From Taklimakanibacter deserti (GTDB lineage: Bacteria; Pseudomonadota; Alphaproteobacteria; Rhizobiales; Aestuariivirgaceae): a stretch of 64,000 bases of DNA. Shown here piece by piece: positions 45,026 through 54,097 of the stretch. Where the stretch lies: positions 141,678-205,677 of the forward strand of contig QORU01000014.1 in assembly GCA_003574785.1 (NCBI GenBank), written 5' to 3'. A program made the position numbers and the translations under genes. The number at the start of each line of letters is the position of its first letter. Positions within the stretch are counted from its first letter, which is position 1. The notes under the pieces were generated by a model. It worked only from the letters and a program-made list of their open reading frames with translations. It was not told where the DNA came from and ran no database searches.

Positions 45026-45202
45026 ATGTCGGCGCTCCGGCGCACATTGCATGGTCGGGGCAATCGCCGCAGAAGTCAGCCTCTGTCCAAACTCGAGGAT
45101 CATCTGCTCGATGATCTCGGCATCACGCGCGAACAGGCTCATGAGATCGACAGAGAGGACGAACGCCGCGCCCGATCGCGCGTGGATGTCACAAAACTGT
45201 AA
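45026..45202 (+). CDS. DUF1127-like small basic protein
   Basis: The 58-residue product carries the DUF1127 core LSKLEDHLLDDLGITREQA after a basic N-terminus. These short Arg-rich proteins are widespread in Rhizobiales and have been linked to RNA or phosphate regulation. An in-frame GTG at 44999 overlaps the permease stop and could extend it by nine residues. It lies between the permease and arsR in the same direction. Confidence 0.7.
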   Translation: MSALRRTLHGRGNRRRSQPLSKLEDHLLDDLGITREQAHEIDREDERRARSRVDVTKL

Positions 45203-45203
45203 T

Positions 45204-45227
45204 ATATGTCGGCATATCTGGACATAT
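45204..45227. promoter_or_regulatory. Candidate ArsR operator
   Basis: Inverted ATATGTC (45204-45210) and GACATAT (45221-45227) flank GGCATATCTG and overlap the arsR start codon. ArsR-family repressors commonly bind such palindromes at their own promoter. Confidence 0.6.
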
Positions 45228-45582
45228 GGACAAGATCAGGGTTGTGGATGTTTTGGGCTGTCTCGCGCAGGCGACGCGCCTTGAGGTGTTTCGCCTGCTG
45301 GTGGCAGCCGAGCCCGAGGGCCTCGCGGCAGGGGAAATCTCGCAGACGCTCGGCATCCCTCACAACACCTTGTCCAATCACCTGGCGATCTTGACGCGGG
45401 CGGAGCTCGCCTGGGGGGAACGAAGAAGCCGCAGCATCATCTATCGCGCCAGTCTCGCGACCCTGAGCCAGGCTTTGACATATCTGGCGAAGGATTGTTG
45501 TGGCGGCCATCCCGAAATCTGCGCGCCGTTGATTTCAGGCCTCACCCCGTGTTGTGCGCCGAAGGAGAAGCGTCATGCGTGA
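45226..45582 (+). CDS. arsR: ArsR-family arsenic-responsive repressor
   Basis: The 118-residue winged-helix protein (ISQTLGIPHNTLSNHLAILTRA) has its cysteines at the C-terminal end: Cys91-Cys92, Cys99 and Cys109-Cys110. This resembles ArsR types in which As(III) binds C-terminal Cys rather than the ELCVC helix. It overlaps arsC (ATG inside its last codons) and heads the arsR-arsC-aquaporin-arsC block. Confidence 0.93.
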   Translation: MDKIRVVDVLGCLAQATRLEVFRLLVAAEPEGLAAGEISQTLGIPHNTLSNHLAILTRAELAWGERRSRSIIYRASLATLSQALTYLAKDCCGGHPEICAPLISGLTPCCAPKEKRHA

Positions 45583-46099
45583 CCGTCAATTCAACGTGCT
45601 GTTTCTGTGCACCGGCAATTCCGCGCGATCGATCATGGGCGAGGTCATTCTGAACCGGGAAGGCATAGGCAAGTTCAAGGCCTACAGCGCGGGCAGCACG
45701 CCCAAGGGATTCGTTCATCCCTATACGCTCGATCTTCTCAAGAAGCTCAATCATCCGACGAAAAATCTCCGTTCCAAGGACTGGGACGAGTTCGCGGTGG
45801 AGGGAGCTCCGAGTCTGGATTTCGTCTTCACCCTCTGCGACGAGGCGGCCAATGAGGCCTGCCCGGTCTGGCCCGGCCAGCCCATGACGGCGCATTGGGG
45901 CATGGAGGATCCAGCGGCGGTCGAAGGCAATGAAGCCGAAAAACGGCTTGCTTTCGCCGAAGCCTATCGCATGTTGCGCAACCGGATCAGCGCCTTCGTC
46001 AACCTGCCGATGTCCTCCCTTGACAGGCTGAGCCTGCAGCAGCACCTGATCAGTATTGGCAAGGACAAAGCACCCGTCGATGCGGAAGGCAGTAAATGA
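45575..46099 (+). CDS. arsC: Arsenate reductase, low-molecular-weight phosphatase (thioredoxin-coupled) family
   Basis: The 174-residue protein begins with AAGGAG upstream of its ATG at 45575. The P-loop CTGNSARS, with Cys as nucleophile, and a later FTLCDEAANEACPVWPG carrying the redox cysteines are diagnostic of LMW-PTP-type ArsC. It reduces As(V) to As(III). Its end overlaps the aquaporin start by four bases. Confidence 0.94.
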   Translation: MRDRQFNVLFLCTGNSARSIMGEVILNREGIGKFKAYSAGSTPKGFVHPYTLDLLKKLNHPTKNLRSKDWDEFAVEGAPSLDFVFTLCDEAANEACPVWPGQPMTAHWGMEDPAAVEGNEAEKRLAFAEAYRMLRNRISAFVNLPMSSLDRLSLQQHLISIGKDKAPVDAEGSK

Positions 46100-46794
46100 A
46101 CGGATTTGATCTTTCCCGTCGCTTGACGGCCGAAGCTCTCGGCACGGGTCTCCTGGTCGCAACCGTCGTAGGCTCCGGCATCATGGCCGACAAGCTGACG
46201 GCGGACACGGCCCTCGCTCTTCTCGGCAATACGCTGCCGACGGGCGCCATCCTGGTGGTGCTGATCACGATCCTGGGGCCGATTTCGGGCGCGCATTTCA
46301 ATCCCGCCGTCTCGCTCGTCTTCGCCCTGAGACGTGACATCGACTGGAGCACGGCGGCGCTCTATACGATCGTCCAGATCGCCGGCGGCATTGCCGGCAC
46401 GATCGCGGCGCATCTGATGTTCGGGCTTCCTCTCGTCGAAGCCTCGCTGACCACGCGGACCGGCGGGGCACAATGGTTCGCCGAAGCCGTCGCCGCCTTC
46501 GGACTGATCGCCACCATCCTCGGTGGCATCAGGTTCGCCAGCGCGTCGGTGCCGTGGCTCGTCGGCCTCTATATTACCGCCGCTTACTGGTTCACAGCCT
46601 CAACCTCTTTCGCCAATCCGGCGGTGGCGATTGCCCGGTCGCTGACCAACACTTTCGCCGGGATTCGTCCGGGCGACTTGCCAGGCTTCATCGTGGCCGA
46701 ACTGGTCGGCGCCGTCGTCGGTTTCCTGTTGATGGCGTGGCTGCTGCGTCCGGAAAGCGAAGCCGTCCCCTCCGCTCGTAAGGTCCGCCCATGA
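46096..46794 (+). CDS. aqpS: Aquaporin/MIP family channel (AqpS-like arsenite channel)
   Basis: The 232-residue protein has six helices and the two NPA boxes (HFNPAVSLVF and FANPAVAIARS). In ars operons of rhizobia such a channel replaces ArsB/Acr3 and lets As(III) leave down its gradient after reduction by ArsC. The context fits: it is translationally coupled to arsC genes on both sides. No Acr3 or ArsB is in this operon. Confidence 0.9.
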   Translation: MNGFDLSRRLTAEALGTGLLVATVVGSGIMADKLTADTALALLGNTLPTGAILVVLITILGPISGAHFNPAVSLVFALRRDIDWSTAALYTIVQIAGGIAGTIAAHLMFGLPLVEASLTTRTGGAQWFAEAVAAFGLIATILGGIRFASASVPWLVGLYITAAYWFTASTSFANPAVAIARSLTNTFAGIRPGDLPGFIVAELVGAVVGFLLMAWLLRPESEAVPSARKVRP

Positions 46795-47195
46795 CCGTCA
46801 CGATCTATCACAATCCCGCCTGCGGCACCTCGCGCAACACTTTGGCGATGATCCGCCAGAGCGGCGAGGAACCGAAGATCATCGAATATCTGAAAGACCC
46901 GCCGAGCCGCGAGAAGCTGGTCGAGCTGATCGGCGCGATGGATATCCCTGTGCGCGCATTGCTGCGCGAGAAGGGCACGCCCTATCATGAGCTCGGGCTC
47001 GACGATCCGAAATGGACGGATGACGAATTGATCGATTTCATGCTGGCGCATCCGATCCTCATCAACCGTCCGATCGTCGTCACCGAAAAAGGTGTCAGGC
47101 TCTGCCGGCCGTCGGAAGCCGTACTCGACATCCTGCCCAATCCCGCCATCGGCCGCTTCGTCAAGGAAGATGGCGAAGTGGTCGAGCCGCGCTGA
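46791..47195 (+). CDS. arsC: Arsenate reductase, glutaredoxin-coupled ArsC family
   Basis: The 134-residue protein has the thioredoxin-like ArsC fold: active Cys in NPACGTSRNTL near the N-terminus, and the Arg of LINRPIVVT that stabilises the thioarsenate. It is unrelated in fold to the LMW-PTP-type arsC two genes upstream. The start overlaps the aquaporin stop (ATGA). Confidence 0.95.
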   Translation: MTVTIYHNPACGTSRNTLAMIRQSGEEPKIIEYLKDPPSREKLVELIGAMDIPVRALLREKGTPYHELGLDDPKWTDDELIDFMLAHPILINRPIVVTEKGVRLCRPSEAVLDILPNPAIGRFVKEDGEVVEPR

Positions 47196-47204
47196 TTGAG
47201 CTCC

Positions 47205-48098
47205 TCAGATCTGTGCGGCGATCCGGCCGATCTCGGCAATGACGGCGTTGCGTTCATCCGCCGGTATGGCCGGGATCTCGCAATAGGCCGTGACGATGAG
47301 CGGCGACCGGTCGGGCGGCCACAGGACGGCGATGTCATTGGCGTTTCCGTATTTGTCGCCATTGGTGCCGGTCTTGTCGCCGACGAGCCAGGTCTTGGGG
47401 ACGCCGGCGCGCAGGCGGCTGTCGCCCGTCTTGGTGGCGATCAGCCATGCCGCCAGTTGCGAACGCGAGGGACCCGAGAGGAAATCGGTGAAAAGGAGCT
47501 TGCGCAGATTCTCCAGCATCGCGTTGGCCGTCGTCGTGTCGCGAACATCGTCCGGCCCGTCATGATAGTTGAGCTCGGTCTCGATGCGATCGAGACGCGA
47601 CACATCATCGCCAAGCTTGCGGAAAAATTCGGTCAGCCCCGCAGGACCCCCGAAGCTGGCGAGGATCAGATTTCCGGCCGTGTTGTCGCTGCGGGTCACG
47701 GTCGCTTCGCAAAGCTCCGCCATGGTCATGCCGGGCTCGCCGACATGCGCCTGCGTGACGGATGACGCCGGCAGGATGTCCTTCTTCGCGAAGGTGATGC
47801 GCCGGTCGAGCTTCTCTTCTCCTTTATCGACGCGAGAGAGGACGAGGGCCGCGGCCAGTGCCTTGAAGGTGCTGCACATCAGGATGCGCTCATGGGCGCG
47901 GTGCTCGACACGCTTGCCGCTCGCCAGATCGAGAATGCTGACGCAGAGGCGGCCGGCATGCCGGCCTTCGAGGGCCGCGAGCTTCGCCGCGGCATCTTGC
48001 GAGGTTTCAGCCTGTGCGCCCGCGCCGAATGCGGCAAGCGCCGGGATCGTGGATAAACTGCCGGCAAGGGCTTGCCGACGGGACAACATTATCGTCAT
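47205..48098 (-). CDS. Class A serine beta-lactamase
   Basis: The 297-residue protein has an N-terminal signal with SRR (possibly Tat). Motifs are intact: Ser76-x-x-Lys79 in CSTFKAL (SxxK), SDN in VTRSDNTAGN, the omega-loop Glu in ETELN, and KTG in VGDKTGTNG. A Cys precedes the catalytic Ser as in class A carbapenemases, but the partner Cys after KTG is Asn, so that disulfide is absent. The divergent LysR gene is AmpR-like. Its substrate spectrum cannot be predicted. Confidence 0.93.
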   Translation of the reverse strand: MTIMLSRRQALAGSLSTIPALAAFGAGAQAETSQDAAAKLAALEGRHAGRLCVSILDLASGKRVEHRAHERILMCSTFKALAAALVLSRVDKGEEKLDRRITFAKKDILPASSVTQAHVGEPGMTMAELCEATVTRSDNTAGNLILASFGGPAGLTEFFRKLGDDVSRLDRIETELNYHDGPDDVRDTTTANAMLENLRKLLFTDFLSGPSRSQLAAWLIATKTGDSRLRAGVPKTWLVGDKTGTNGDKYGNANDIAVLWPPDRSPLIVTAYCEIPAIPADERNAVIAEIGRIAAQI

Positions 48099-48262
48099 TC
48101 CTGCCTTCCATTTCAGAATGGGTGTCGGAGAAAAGCGATGTCATCGACCCCTATCGTTGGGTCAGCGGCATCTCTCGGAAGTGAACTATGAAGATAAGCG
48201 TTGCCCTAGACAAACGATCAATTCTCGGTTCAGACATGAGCTAAACTTGGTCTTGACCGACA

Positions 48263-49126
48263 ATGGAAATCTCACAGCTCCCGCTCAACGCCCTGCGCGC
48301 CTTCGAGGCCTCGGCGCGGCATTTGAGCTTCACCCGCGCCGGCCTCGAGCTCCGCGTCACGCAGACGGCCATCAGCCATCAGGTGAACGCGCTCGAAGCG
48401 GCCCTCGGCGTGACCTTGTTCAAGCGCTTGGCGCGCGGCATCACGCTCACCGATGAGGGACAGGCCTTGCTGCCGGTGCTCACGGACGCCTTCCGCCGGA
48501 TGAGCGCCAGTTTGAGCCAGTTCGAGGAAGGCAATTTCCGCGAAATACTGACCGTCGGCGTGGTCGGCACTTTCGCGATCGGCTGGCTCATGCCGCGCCT
48601 CGCCGCGTTCAAGGCGCAGCACCCGCATGTGGATCTGCGCCTCAAGACGAACAACAACCGTTCCGACGTCCTGCTTGACGGGCTCGATTTCTTCATCCGC
48701 TTCGGCGACGGCGCCTGGCAGGGAATGGACGCCCTGCATCTGATGGCAGCACCCTTGTCTCCCGTATGCGCGCCGACGCTGCGCGAGCGCCTGCGCAAGC
48801 CCGCGGATCTTGCCCATGTCGAGCTGTTGCGATCCTACCGGATCGATGAATGGCCGCTGTGGTTCAAGGCGGCAGGGATAGCACCGCCCAATCTGCGCGG
48901 CTGGATGTTCGATTCGTCATTGACGCTGGTGGAGGCGGCGGCGCGGGGCGTGGGCGTGGCCCTCGTACCGGTCGCCATGTTCGTTTCCGACATCGCGGCC
49001 GGAAGGATCGTCCAACCTTTCGCGATCACCGCCGATATCGGCAGCTATTGGCTGACACGGCTGAAATCACGCGCCGAGACCCAGGCCATGAAGGCTTTCC
49101 GCCAGTGGCTCCAGGCCCAAATCTAG
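48263..49126 (+). CDS. AmpR/GcvA-like LysR regulator
   Basis: The 287-residue protein starts MEISQLPLNALRAFEASARHLSFTRA, the hallmark of the GcvA/AmpR branch, with helix-turn-helix ELRVTQTAISHQVNALE. It is divergent from the beta-lactamase with a 164-base spacer, the classic ampR-bla layout, so induction by cell-wall fragments is a reasonable inference. It overlaps the MFS gene tail to tail by 4 bases. Confidence 0.9.
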   Translation: MEISQLPLNALRAFEASARHLSFTRAGLELRVTQTAISHQVNALEAALGVTLFKRLARGITLTDEGQALLPVLTDAFRRMSASLSQFEEGNFREILTVGVVGTFAIGWLMPRLAAFKAQHPHVDLRLKTNNNRSDVLLDGLDFFIRFGDGAWQGMDALHLMAAPLSPVCAPTLRERLRKPADLAHVELLRSYRIDEWPLWFKAAGIAPPNLRGWMFDSSLTLVEAAARGVGVALVPVAMFVSDIAAGRIVQPFAITADIGSYWLTRLKSRAETQAMKAFRQWLQAQI

Positions 49127-50310
49127 CGAAGCGACCAACGGATCAAGGCGGCGACGAGCAGAATATTCGCAAGCGACATGCCTGCGAGCACGGCAAAGGC
49201 CAGCGCTGCGCCCCCGGCATCGATCAGGACAGTGCCGAGGATCGGCGCCGCGGCCATGGCAAGCAGGATCGGCAGGCCGAGACGGCCCATGAGGATGGCA
49301 TAATTGCCGGGTCCGAACAGAGCCAGCGGAACAGTGCCGCGCACGATGGAGCTGATGCCATTGCCCGCGCCATAGGCGATGAGGGCCAGGGCGATGATCG
49401 GGAATTCCAGCCACAGCAGGGTGATGCCCAGCGCCAGGAGAACGACGCCGACGAGCATCGTCCATACGGGATGAAACCGCCGGCCCGCGAGCAGTTCGAC
49501 CACTCGGGCGGCGACCTGCGAGGGGCCGACCAGCGCGCCGAGCGCCACCGCCATGCCAAGGCCCAGGCCCCGCTCCTGCAGCAGGACCAGGAGATGCATG
49601 GCGACGAGCGAGAGGATAGCAGCGCCGACGGTGAGGATGGTGCCGAGCAGCCAGAAGGCCACGGTCTGCCTGTCCGCCGGAAGCTCGCGAGAGGCTGCTT
49701 CGGATGAATTCGCGATCCCCGCCAGCGACGGCACCGACTTCGGCATCAGGAACCAATAGGCGGGAAGCCCGATGCTCAGATGCGCCGCGGCATAGGCGAA
49801 ACAGGTCGACCGCCAGCCGGCCTTCTCCAGGAGAAACGCCGAGATCGGCCAGCAGATGGTGCTGGCAAAACCGCCGAAGAGCGTCACGGCGGTGATCATG
49901 CGGCGTGCCGACTGACCATATTGCCGGCCCAAGGTCGCGAAGGCCGGATCATAAAGTCCCGTGCCCATGCCGAGGCCTATCAGGAGCCAGGCGATGAGAT
50001 ATATCCACGGTGTGGTGGCGAGGCCGACGGCAATCAGTCCGCCGGCGAGCAGGACCGAGCTGGTCGCAAGCACCGGCCGGCCGCCATGTTGTTGAATGGT
50101 GCGGCCCACCTTGGGCGATACGATGCCCGCCGCCAGCAAAGCGAGGGACAGGCCTGAGACGACCAAGGCCGGCGGCCAGCCGGTATCGGCCGTGATGGCG
50201 GGAGCGAGAACGCCCAGCAGATAGAATGACGAACCCCAGGCGAGGATTTGAAAGACGCCGAGGGTGCATATGACAAGGGCTGGTCGCGGTTCGGGTCGAG
50301 TCACGCTCAC
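49123..50310 (-). CDS. MFS transporter, last gene of the second ars operon
   Basis: The 395-residue protein has twelve predicted helices and weak internal symmetry. It shares recurrent pieces with the other MFS protein of this operon ([10 protein letters not shown] versus [28 protein letters not shown] versus [12 protein letters not shown]), so the two are paralogues. It is translationally coupled to arsH (ATGA). Arsenical efflux is likely from context, as for ArsK/ArsJ-type MFS proteins. Confidence 0.85.
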   Translation of the reverse strand: MSVTRPEPRPALVICTLGVFQILAWGSSFYLLGVLAPAITADTGWPPALVVSGLSLALLAAGIVSPKVGRTIQQHGGRPVLATSSVLLAGGLIAVGLATTPWIYLIAWLLIGLGMGTGLYDPAFATLGRQYGQSARRMITAVTLFGGFASTICWPISAFLLEKAGWRSTCFAYAAAHLSIGLPAYWFLMPKSVPSLAGIANSSEAASRELPADRQTVAFWLLGTILTVGAAILSLVAMHLLVLLQERGLGLGMAVALGALVGPSQVAARVVELLAGRRFHPVWTMLVGVVLLALGITLLWLEFPIIALALIAYGAGNGISSIVRGTVPLALFGPGNYAILMGRLGLPILLAMAAAPILGTVLIDAGGAALAFAVLAGMSLANILLVAALIRWSLR

Positions 50311-51026
50311 ATCGCCTTGAGGTGCCGGCCCAGCGCGCGCGCCTTCTCGGCCTCTTCCTTTCTTTCGCTGTAGCGATCGGTCAGATAGTCAAAGACACCC
50401 CGCGTCAGCAAGGTGAACTTCACGAGCTCTTCCATGACATCCACCACGCGATCGTAATAGGGGGAAGGCTTCATTCGCCCGCTGTCGTCGAATTGTTCAT
50501 AGGCCTTGGCGACGGAAGACTGGTTGGGGATGGTGATCATGCGCATCCACCGGCCGAGCACGCGCAACTGGTTCACCGCATTGAAGGACTGCGATCCGCC
50601 GCTCACCTGCATCACGGCCAGTGTCTTGCCCTGGGTCGGACGGACCGCGCCCACGGACAAGGGGATCCAGTCGATCTGCGCCTTCATGATGCCGGTCATG
50701 GAACCATGGCGCTCCGGCGAGCACCAGACCTGGCCCTCGGACCATTGGGTGAGGCTGCGAAGCTCGCGCACCTTCGGATGATCGGCCGGCGCATCATCGG
50801 GCAGCGGCAGGCCCGAGGGATCGAATATCCGGGTCTCGGCGCCGAAGCTATCGAGCAAGCGGGCTGCTTCCTCTGTCAGGAACCGGCTGTAGGAGCGGGC
50901 GCGCAACGATCCATAGAGAAGCAGGATGCGGGGACGCGAGCCCGTCGCTTCGCGTTCGAGCTTTTGAGCGTCGGGCTTGATGAAAACGTCATGGACGATG
51001 TTGGGCAGGCTCGTGTCGATCAGCAT
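50307..51026 (-). CDS. arsH: ArsH NADPH-dependent FMN reductase
   Basis: The 239-residue protein from the ATG at 51026 has [19 protein letters not shown] (FMN-binding), [20 protein letters not shown] and [26 protein letters not shown], all typical of ArsH. The enzyme oxidises trivalent organoarsenicals to less toxic pentavalent forms. A longer reading to 51560 only runs over the upstream MFS gene. It overlaps both neighbouring MFS genes. Confidence 0.94.
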   Translation of the reverse strand: MLIDTSLPNIVHDVFIKPDAQKLEREATGSRPRILLLYGSLRARSYSRFLTEEAARLLDSFGAETRIFDPSGLPLPDDAPADHPKVRELRSLTQWSEGQVWCSPERHGSMTGIMKAQIDWIPLSVGAVRPTQGKTLAVMQVSGGSQSFNAVNQLRVLGRWMRMITIPNQSSVAKAYEQFDDSGRMKPSPYYDRVVDVMEELVKFTLLTRGVFDYLTDRYSERKEEAEKARALGRHLKAM

Positions 51027-52261
51027 GGGAGTCTCGGGCGTGGGATGAAATGGAGGGTGATGAGCGACAAGGCAGCGAGCGCCGCCATGGCGCTGAAAGC
51101 GAAAGCGGGTCCGGCATTCGCGATCAGAAGAGCGAAGACGAAAGGCGCGCAGGATTTCACCGCGACGCTGATCGCCGATATGCGGCCGAGGCGCGCGCCA
51201 TAGCCCGTGCGGCCAAAGAGGACGAGGGGGATCGTGCCTCTGACGATCGAGGACAGGCCCTGGCTCAGGCCGAAGAGGATGGCGAAGACGACGGCGCCGA
51301 CAACGCCGACGCCTGATGCCAGCAAGGCGGCGAGCGCGACCACGAGAAAGACGGAGGAGATCGCGCCCGTCGTCAAAGGATGGAGGTTCCCGCCGAAGAC
51401 CATGTCGAGGAAACGGATCGCTACTTGCGACGGGCCCATGAGCACGCCGACGCCCACCGCGACCGCTGCCGTGAAGCCTGCCTGCTGAAGCGCCGACACC
51501 CAGTGGATGTTGAAGGACGAATAGACGAAGCCGGTCAGGCAGAAATAGGCGATGAGCCATAGCATGGCGCGAAAACCCTGGGCCGGTTCGAGGACCGGAT
51601 CGTCGGCTTTCGGGTCTTCCCGCCTTGCCGTCTCATCGGCGGCGGGTGGCCGCGCCTTGCCGAGCACGACGAGGTGAAGGGGAAGACAGAGGCCGAGATG
51701 GATGAGCGCGAAGATCAGGTAGACGGAGCGCCAGTCCATCTGCTCGTTGAGATAATGGGTGAGCGGCCAGAAGAAGGTCGAGGCGAATCCGCCGAGAAGC
51801 GTCATCTGGGTGATGGCGCGCCGCGCCGCCTTGCTGCCGGCGACCTGGGAGAGGCCGGCGAAGGCCGCGTCATAGAGGACGAGAACCGAGGTGACCTCGA
51901 CGATGATGAGAGCGAGCGCGAAGGTGACGAGATTCTGGGACAAGGAGAGAAGGACGAGGGCTGCGGCTGAGGCGACCGATCCGAGCGCCATCACCAGTCG
52001 GGCGCCGCGCTCGTCGATGAAGCGACCGGCCCAGGGGCCGGCGAGCCCGCCCATCAGCAGAGCGAGCGACAGGCAGCCGAAGGACCATGAGGACGGCCAG
52101 CCGAAGTCGCGGCTGATCTGCGGCTCGAGAACGGCGAAAGCGTAATAGAGCGTGCCATAGCCCAGAATCTGAGTGATGCCGAGGCCGATGACGGTGACGG
52201 CGAGGGACCAGCGATCGCCAGACGCGGCGCGATGAGGCGCGGGAACCGAGTCATCGACCAT
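51020..52261 (-). CDS. MFS transporter, upstream paralogue in the second ars operon
   Basis: The 413-residue protein has twelve predicted helices and a longer hydrophilic central loop (about residues 200-225). It overlaps arsH by seven bases and begins 3 bases after the flavoprotein stop. Its resemblance to the MFS gene at 49123 suggests duplication with arsH caught between. The substrate is presumed to be an arsenical. Confidence 0.85.
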   Translation of the reverse strand: MVDDSVPAPHRAASGDRWSLAVTVIGLGITQILGYGTLYYAFAVLEPQISRDFGWPSSWSFGCLSLALLMGGLAGPWAGRFIDERGARLVMALGSVASAAALVLLSLSQNLVTFALALIIVEVTSVLVLYDAAFAGLSQVAGSKAARRAITQMTLLGGFASTFFWPLTHYLNEQMDWRSVYLIFALIHLGLCLPLHLVVLGKARPPAADETARREDPKADDPVLEPAQGFRAMLWLIAYFCLTGFVYSSFNIHWVSALQQAGFTAAVAVGVGVLMGPSQVAIRFLDMVFGGNLHPLTTGAISSVFLVVALAALLASGVGVVGAVVFAILFGLSQGLSSIVRGTIPLVLFGRTGYGARLGRISAISVAVKSCAPFVFALLIANAGPAFAFSAMAALAALSLITLHFIPRPRLPC

Positions 52262-52264
52262 GGT

Positions 52265-53650
52265 TCAGCAGCAGGCGCTCTTCGATTTTTCGCCGCAGCA
52301 GGCCGTCACCTGCGCCTCGGCCGGTCTTGCGCAGCAGGGCTCCTGCGCTTCCGGCGCAGCACCTTCGCAGCACAGGCCGCCCGGAGCCACATCCTCCAGC
52401 GTTGCATTGCAGACACCGGTTTCGGGCAGGACGAGGCGCACGTCATTGGCTGCCGCTTCATCGCCCGCGAGATGGGCGGCGATCGAGCGCACCTGCTCAT
52501 AGCCGGTCAGCAGCAGGAAGGTCGGCGCCCGGCCATAGCTCTTGATGCCGGCGACGAAGAATTGCGGCTCGGTGTGGCTGAGCTCGCGCCAGCCATGCGG
52601 CGGCACCGTTCCGCAGGAATGAAGATTGGGATCGATCAGAGGACCGAGCGTGCGGCTGCTTTCGACGACCGGATCGAGATCGAGCTGGATTTCGCGCGCG
52701 AAGGCGAAGTCCGGACGCTGGCCGGTCGCCGCGACGATGCGGTCGAAGGGACCGATGGTGCGCTTGCCCTCAGGCGTCAGGCCGTCGACCAGGACGCCAT
52801 TGCCGTTCATCCGCAGCCGCTGCGCGGCAAAGGTCATTTCGATTGCCAGCCGCTTCTCCTCGACGAGGCCGCGCAGCCTTTCGCCGAGCGCGCCGCGGGC
52901 AGGAAGCTGATCTGCCGCACCGCCGCCGAAGATCTTGGCGAGCGAGTTGCCGCGCACCGCCCAGGTCATGGTGGTCGCGGGTTCCTCTTCGGCGACATTG
53001 GCGAGATCGATGAGCGCATTGGCGGCGGAATGGCCGCTGCCGAGGACGAGGGTGCGGAGGCCCGCATAGTTCTCGCGGGCGGCGCCCGAAATATCGGGAA
53101 TGCCATAGGCGATCCGGTCGGCGAATTCCGCCTCGCCCTCGATCGGCCAGCCATGGGCGCCCAAGGGATTGGGAGTCTGCCAGGTGCCCGACGTGTCGAT
53201 GACGGCGCGGGCGAGAACCTCGCTCACATTGCCGGCCGCATCGCGGATCGTGAGGGCGAAGGGCCGGGCGTCACGCTCGCGCGTGGTCATGCGGTCGAGG
53301 CCCTGGCGCGAAATGTGGATCACGCTGGTATTGGTTTCGATGAAGGGGGCGAGCTCCGGCGTCGCCGCCAGGGGCTCGAGATAGTCTTGGACCAGGTCAC
53401 GCCCGAGCGGCAGCCGGTTCAAGGGCGGCGACATCCAGCCATTGCGCTCGAGGAGGGCCACAGCCGCCTCGTCCATACATTGCTCCCACACCGAGAACAG
53501 CCGCACATGGCCCCAATCGCGCAAGTTTGCGGCGACGACCGGAGCCTTCTCGAACAGGCGGAACCGTTCGCCGCGCGCGCTCAGATGGGCCGCGGCGGCA
53601 AGACCAATGGGGCCGGCGCCGATGATGGCGATGGGGAGAGGCTGGCTCAT
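52265..53650 (-). CDS. FAD/NAD(P)-dependent oxidoreductase with a cysteine-pair tail
   Basis: The 461-residue protein from the ATG at 53650 has an N-terminal FAD dinucleotide fold (IAIIGAGPIGLAAAAHL) and an internal NAD(P) fold (LVLGSGHSAANALIDLA). It resembles flavin monooxygenases reported from ars operons (ArsO-like). The last 40 residues are an added tail with four vicinal Cys pairs (GLCC, EPCC, TACC, SACC), plausible As(III) ligands. It is the second gene of the operon after arsR. Confidence 0.85.
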   Translation of the reverse strand: MSQPLPIAIIGAGPIGLAAAAHLSARGERFRLFEKAPVVAANLRDWGHVRLFSVWEQCMDEAAVALLERNGWMSPPLNRLPLGRDLVQDYLEPLAATPELAPFIETNTSVIHISRQGLDRMTTRERDARPFALTIRDAAGNVSEVLARAVIDTSGTWQTPNPLGAHGWPIEGEAEFADRIAYGIPDISGAARENYAGLRTLVLGSGHSAANALIDLANVAEEEPATTMTWAVRGNSLAKIFGGGAADQLPARGALGERLRGLVEEKRLAIEMTFAAQRLRMNGNGVLVDGLTPEGKRTIGPFDRIVAATGQRPDFAFAREIQLDLDPVVESSRTLGPLIDPNLHSCGTVPPHGWRELSHTEPQFFVAGIKSYGRAPTFLLLTGYEQVRSIAAHLAGDEAAANDVRLVLPETGVCNATLEDVAPGGLCCEGAAPEAQEPCCARPAEAQVTACCGEKSKSACC

Positions 53651-53669
53651 GGCGACATCAATCTCCAAA

Positions 53670-53687
53670 TTTCTAGAAACTTCGAAG
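53670..53687. promoter_or_regulatory. Candidate ArsR operator between arsR and the flavoprotein gene
   Basis: TTTCTAGAAACTTCGAAG shares TTTCTAG-N6-TCGAA with the site upstream of arsR at 54066. It lies 20 bases before the flavoprotein start. Confidence 0.5.
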
Positions 53688-53705
53688 TACAAAGGCAAAA
53701 AAAAA

Positions 53706-54023
53706 CTAGGCGGCGGTGGGCCGGCAGGATTTCTCCTTTTCCTCGAAGCAGCATTCCTCGGTGAGGAAGCCGACGAGCGCCTGCATGACCGGATAGTTCG
53801 CCCGGCAGATGAGCGTCGTCGATTGCCGCTCCTGGGTGACGAGGTCGACCTGCATCAGCTTCTGCAAGTGATGCGAGAGCGTCGAGGCGGCGACGCCGAG
53901 CCGCGCCTGCAATTGCCCGACCGGCAGGCCGCTTTCCCCCACGCGCACGAGGGTGCGGTAGATGGTGAGGCGGGTCGGATTGCCCAAAGCCTCGAGCTGG
54001 GTGGCGGCGTCGTCGAGTTTCAT
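53706..54023 (-). CDS. arsR: ArsR-family repressor of the second ars operon
   Basis: The 105-residue protein from ATG 54023 has a winged helix (LQARLGVAASTLSHHLQKLMQ) and C-terminal cysteines Cys91-Cys92 and Cys100, with Cys73 nearer the DNA-binding wing. This is a second ArsR in the window and belongs to a different subtype from the one at 45226. It starts the operon that runs to 49123. Confidence 0.92.
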   Translation of the reverse strand: MKLDDAATQLEALGNPTRLTIYRTLVRVGESGLPVGQLQARLGVAASTLSHHLQKLMQVDLVTQERQSTTLICRANYPVMQALVGFLTEECCFEEKEKSCRPTAA

Positions 54024-54065
54024 GGCTGCAGATGTAACGCCTCTTGGACAGGCAGTCAATCGATG

Positions 54066-54083
54066 TTTCTAGTATTATCGAAA
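54066..54083. promoter_or_regulatory. Candidate ArsR operator upstream of the second arsR
   Basis: TTTCTAGTATTATCGAAA is an imperfect palindrome 43 bases before the arsR start and matches the site at 53670 at TTTCTAG-N6-TCGAA. Confidence 0.55.
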
Positions 54084-54097
54084 TAGCGATCAGAACA

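Noticed and set aside
50307..51560. A 417-codon version of arsH
   Set aside because: The upstream codons overlap the MFS gene. ArsH is normally about 240 residues, matching the ATG at 51026.
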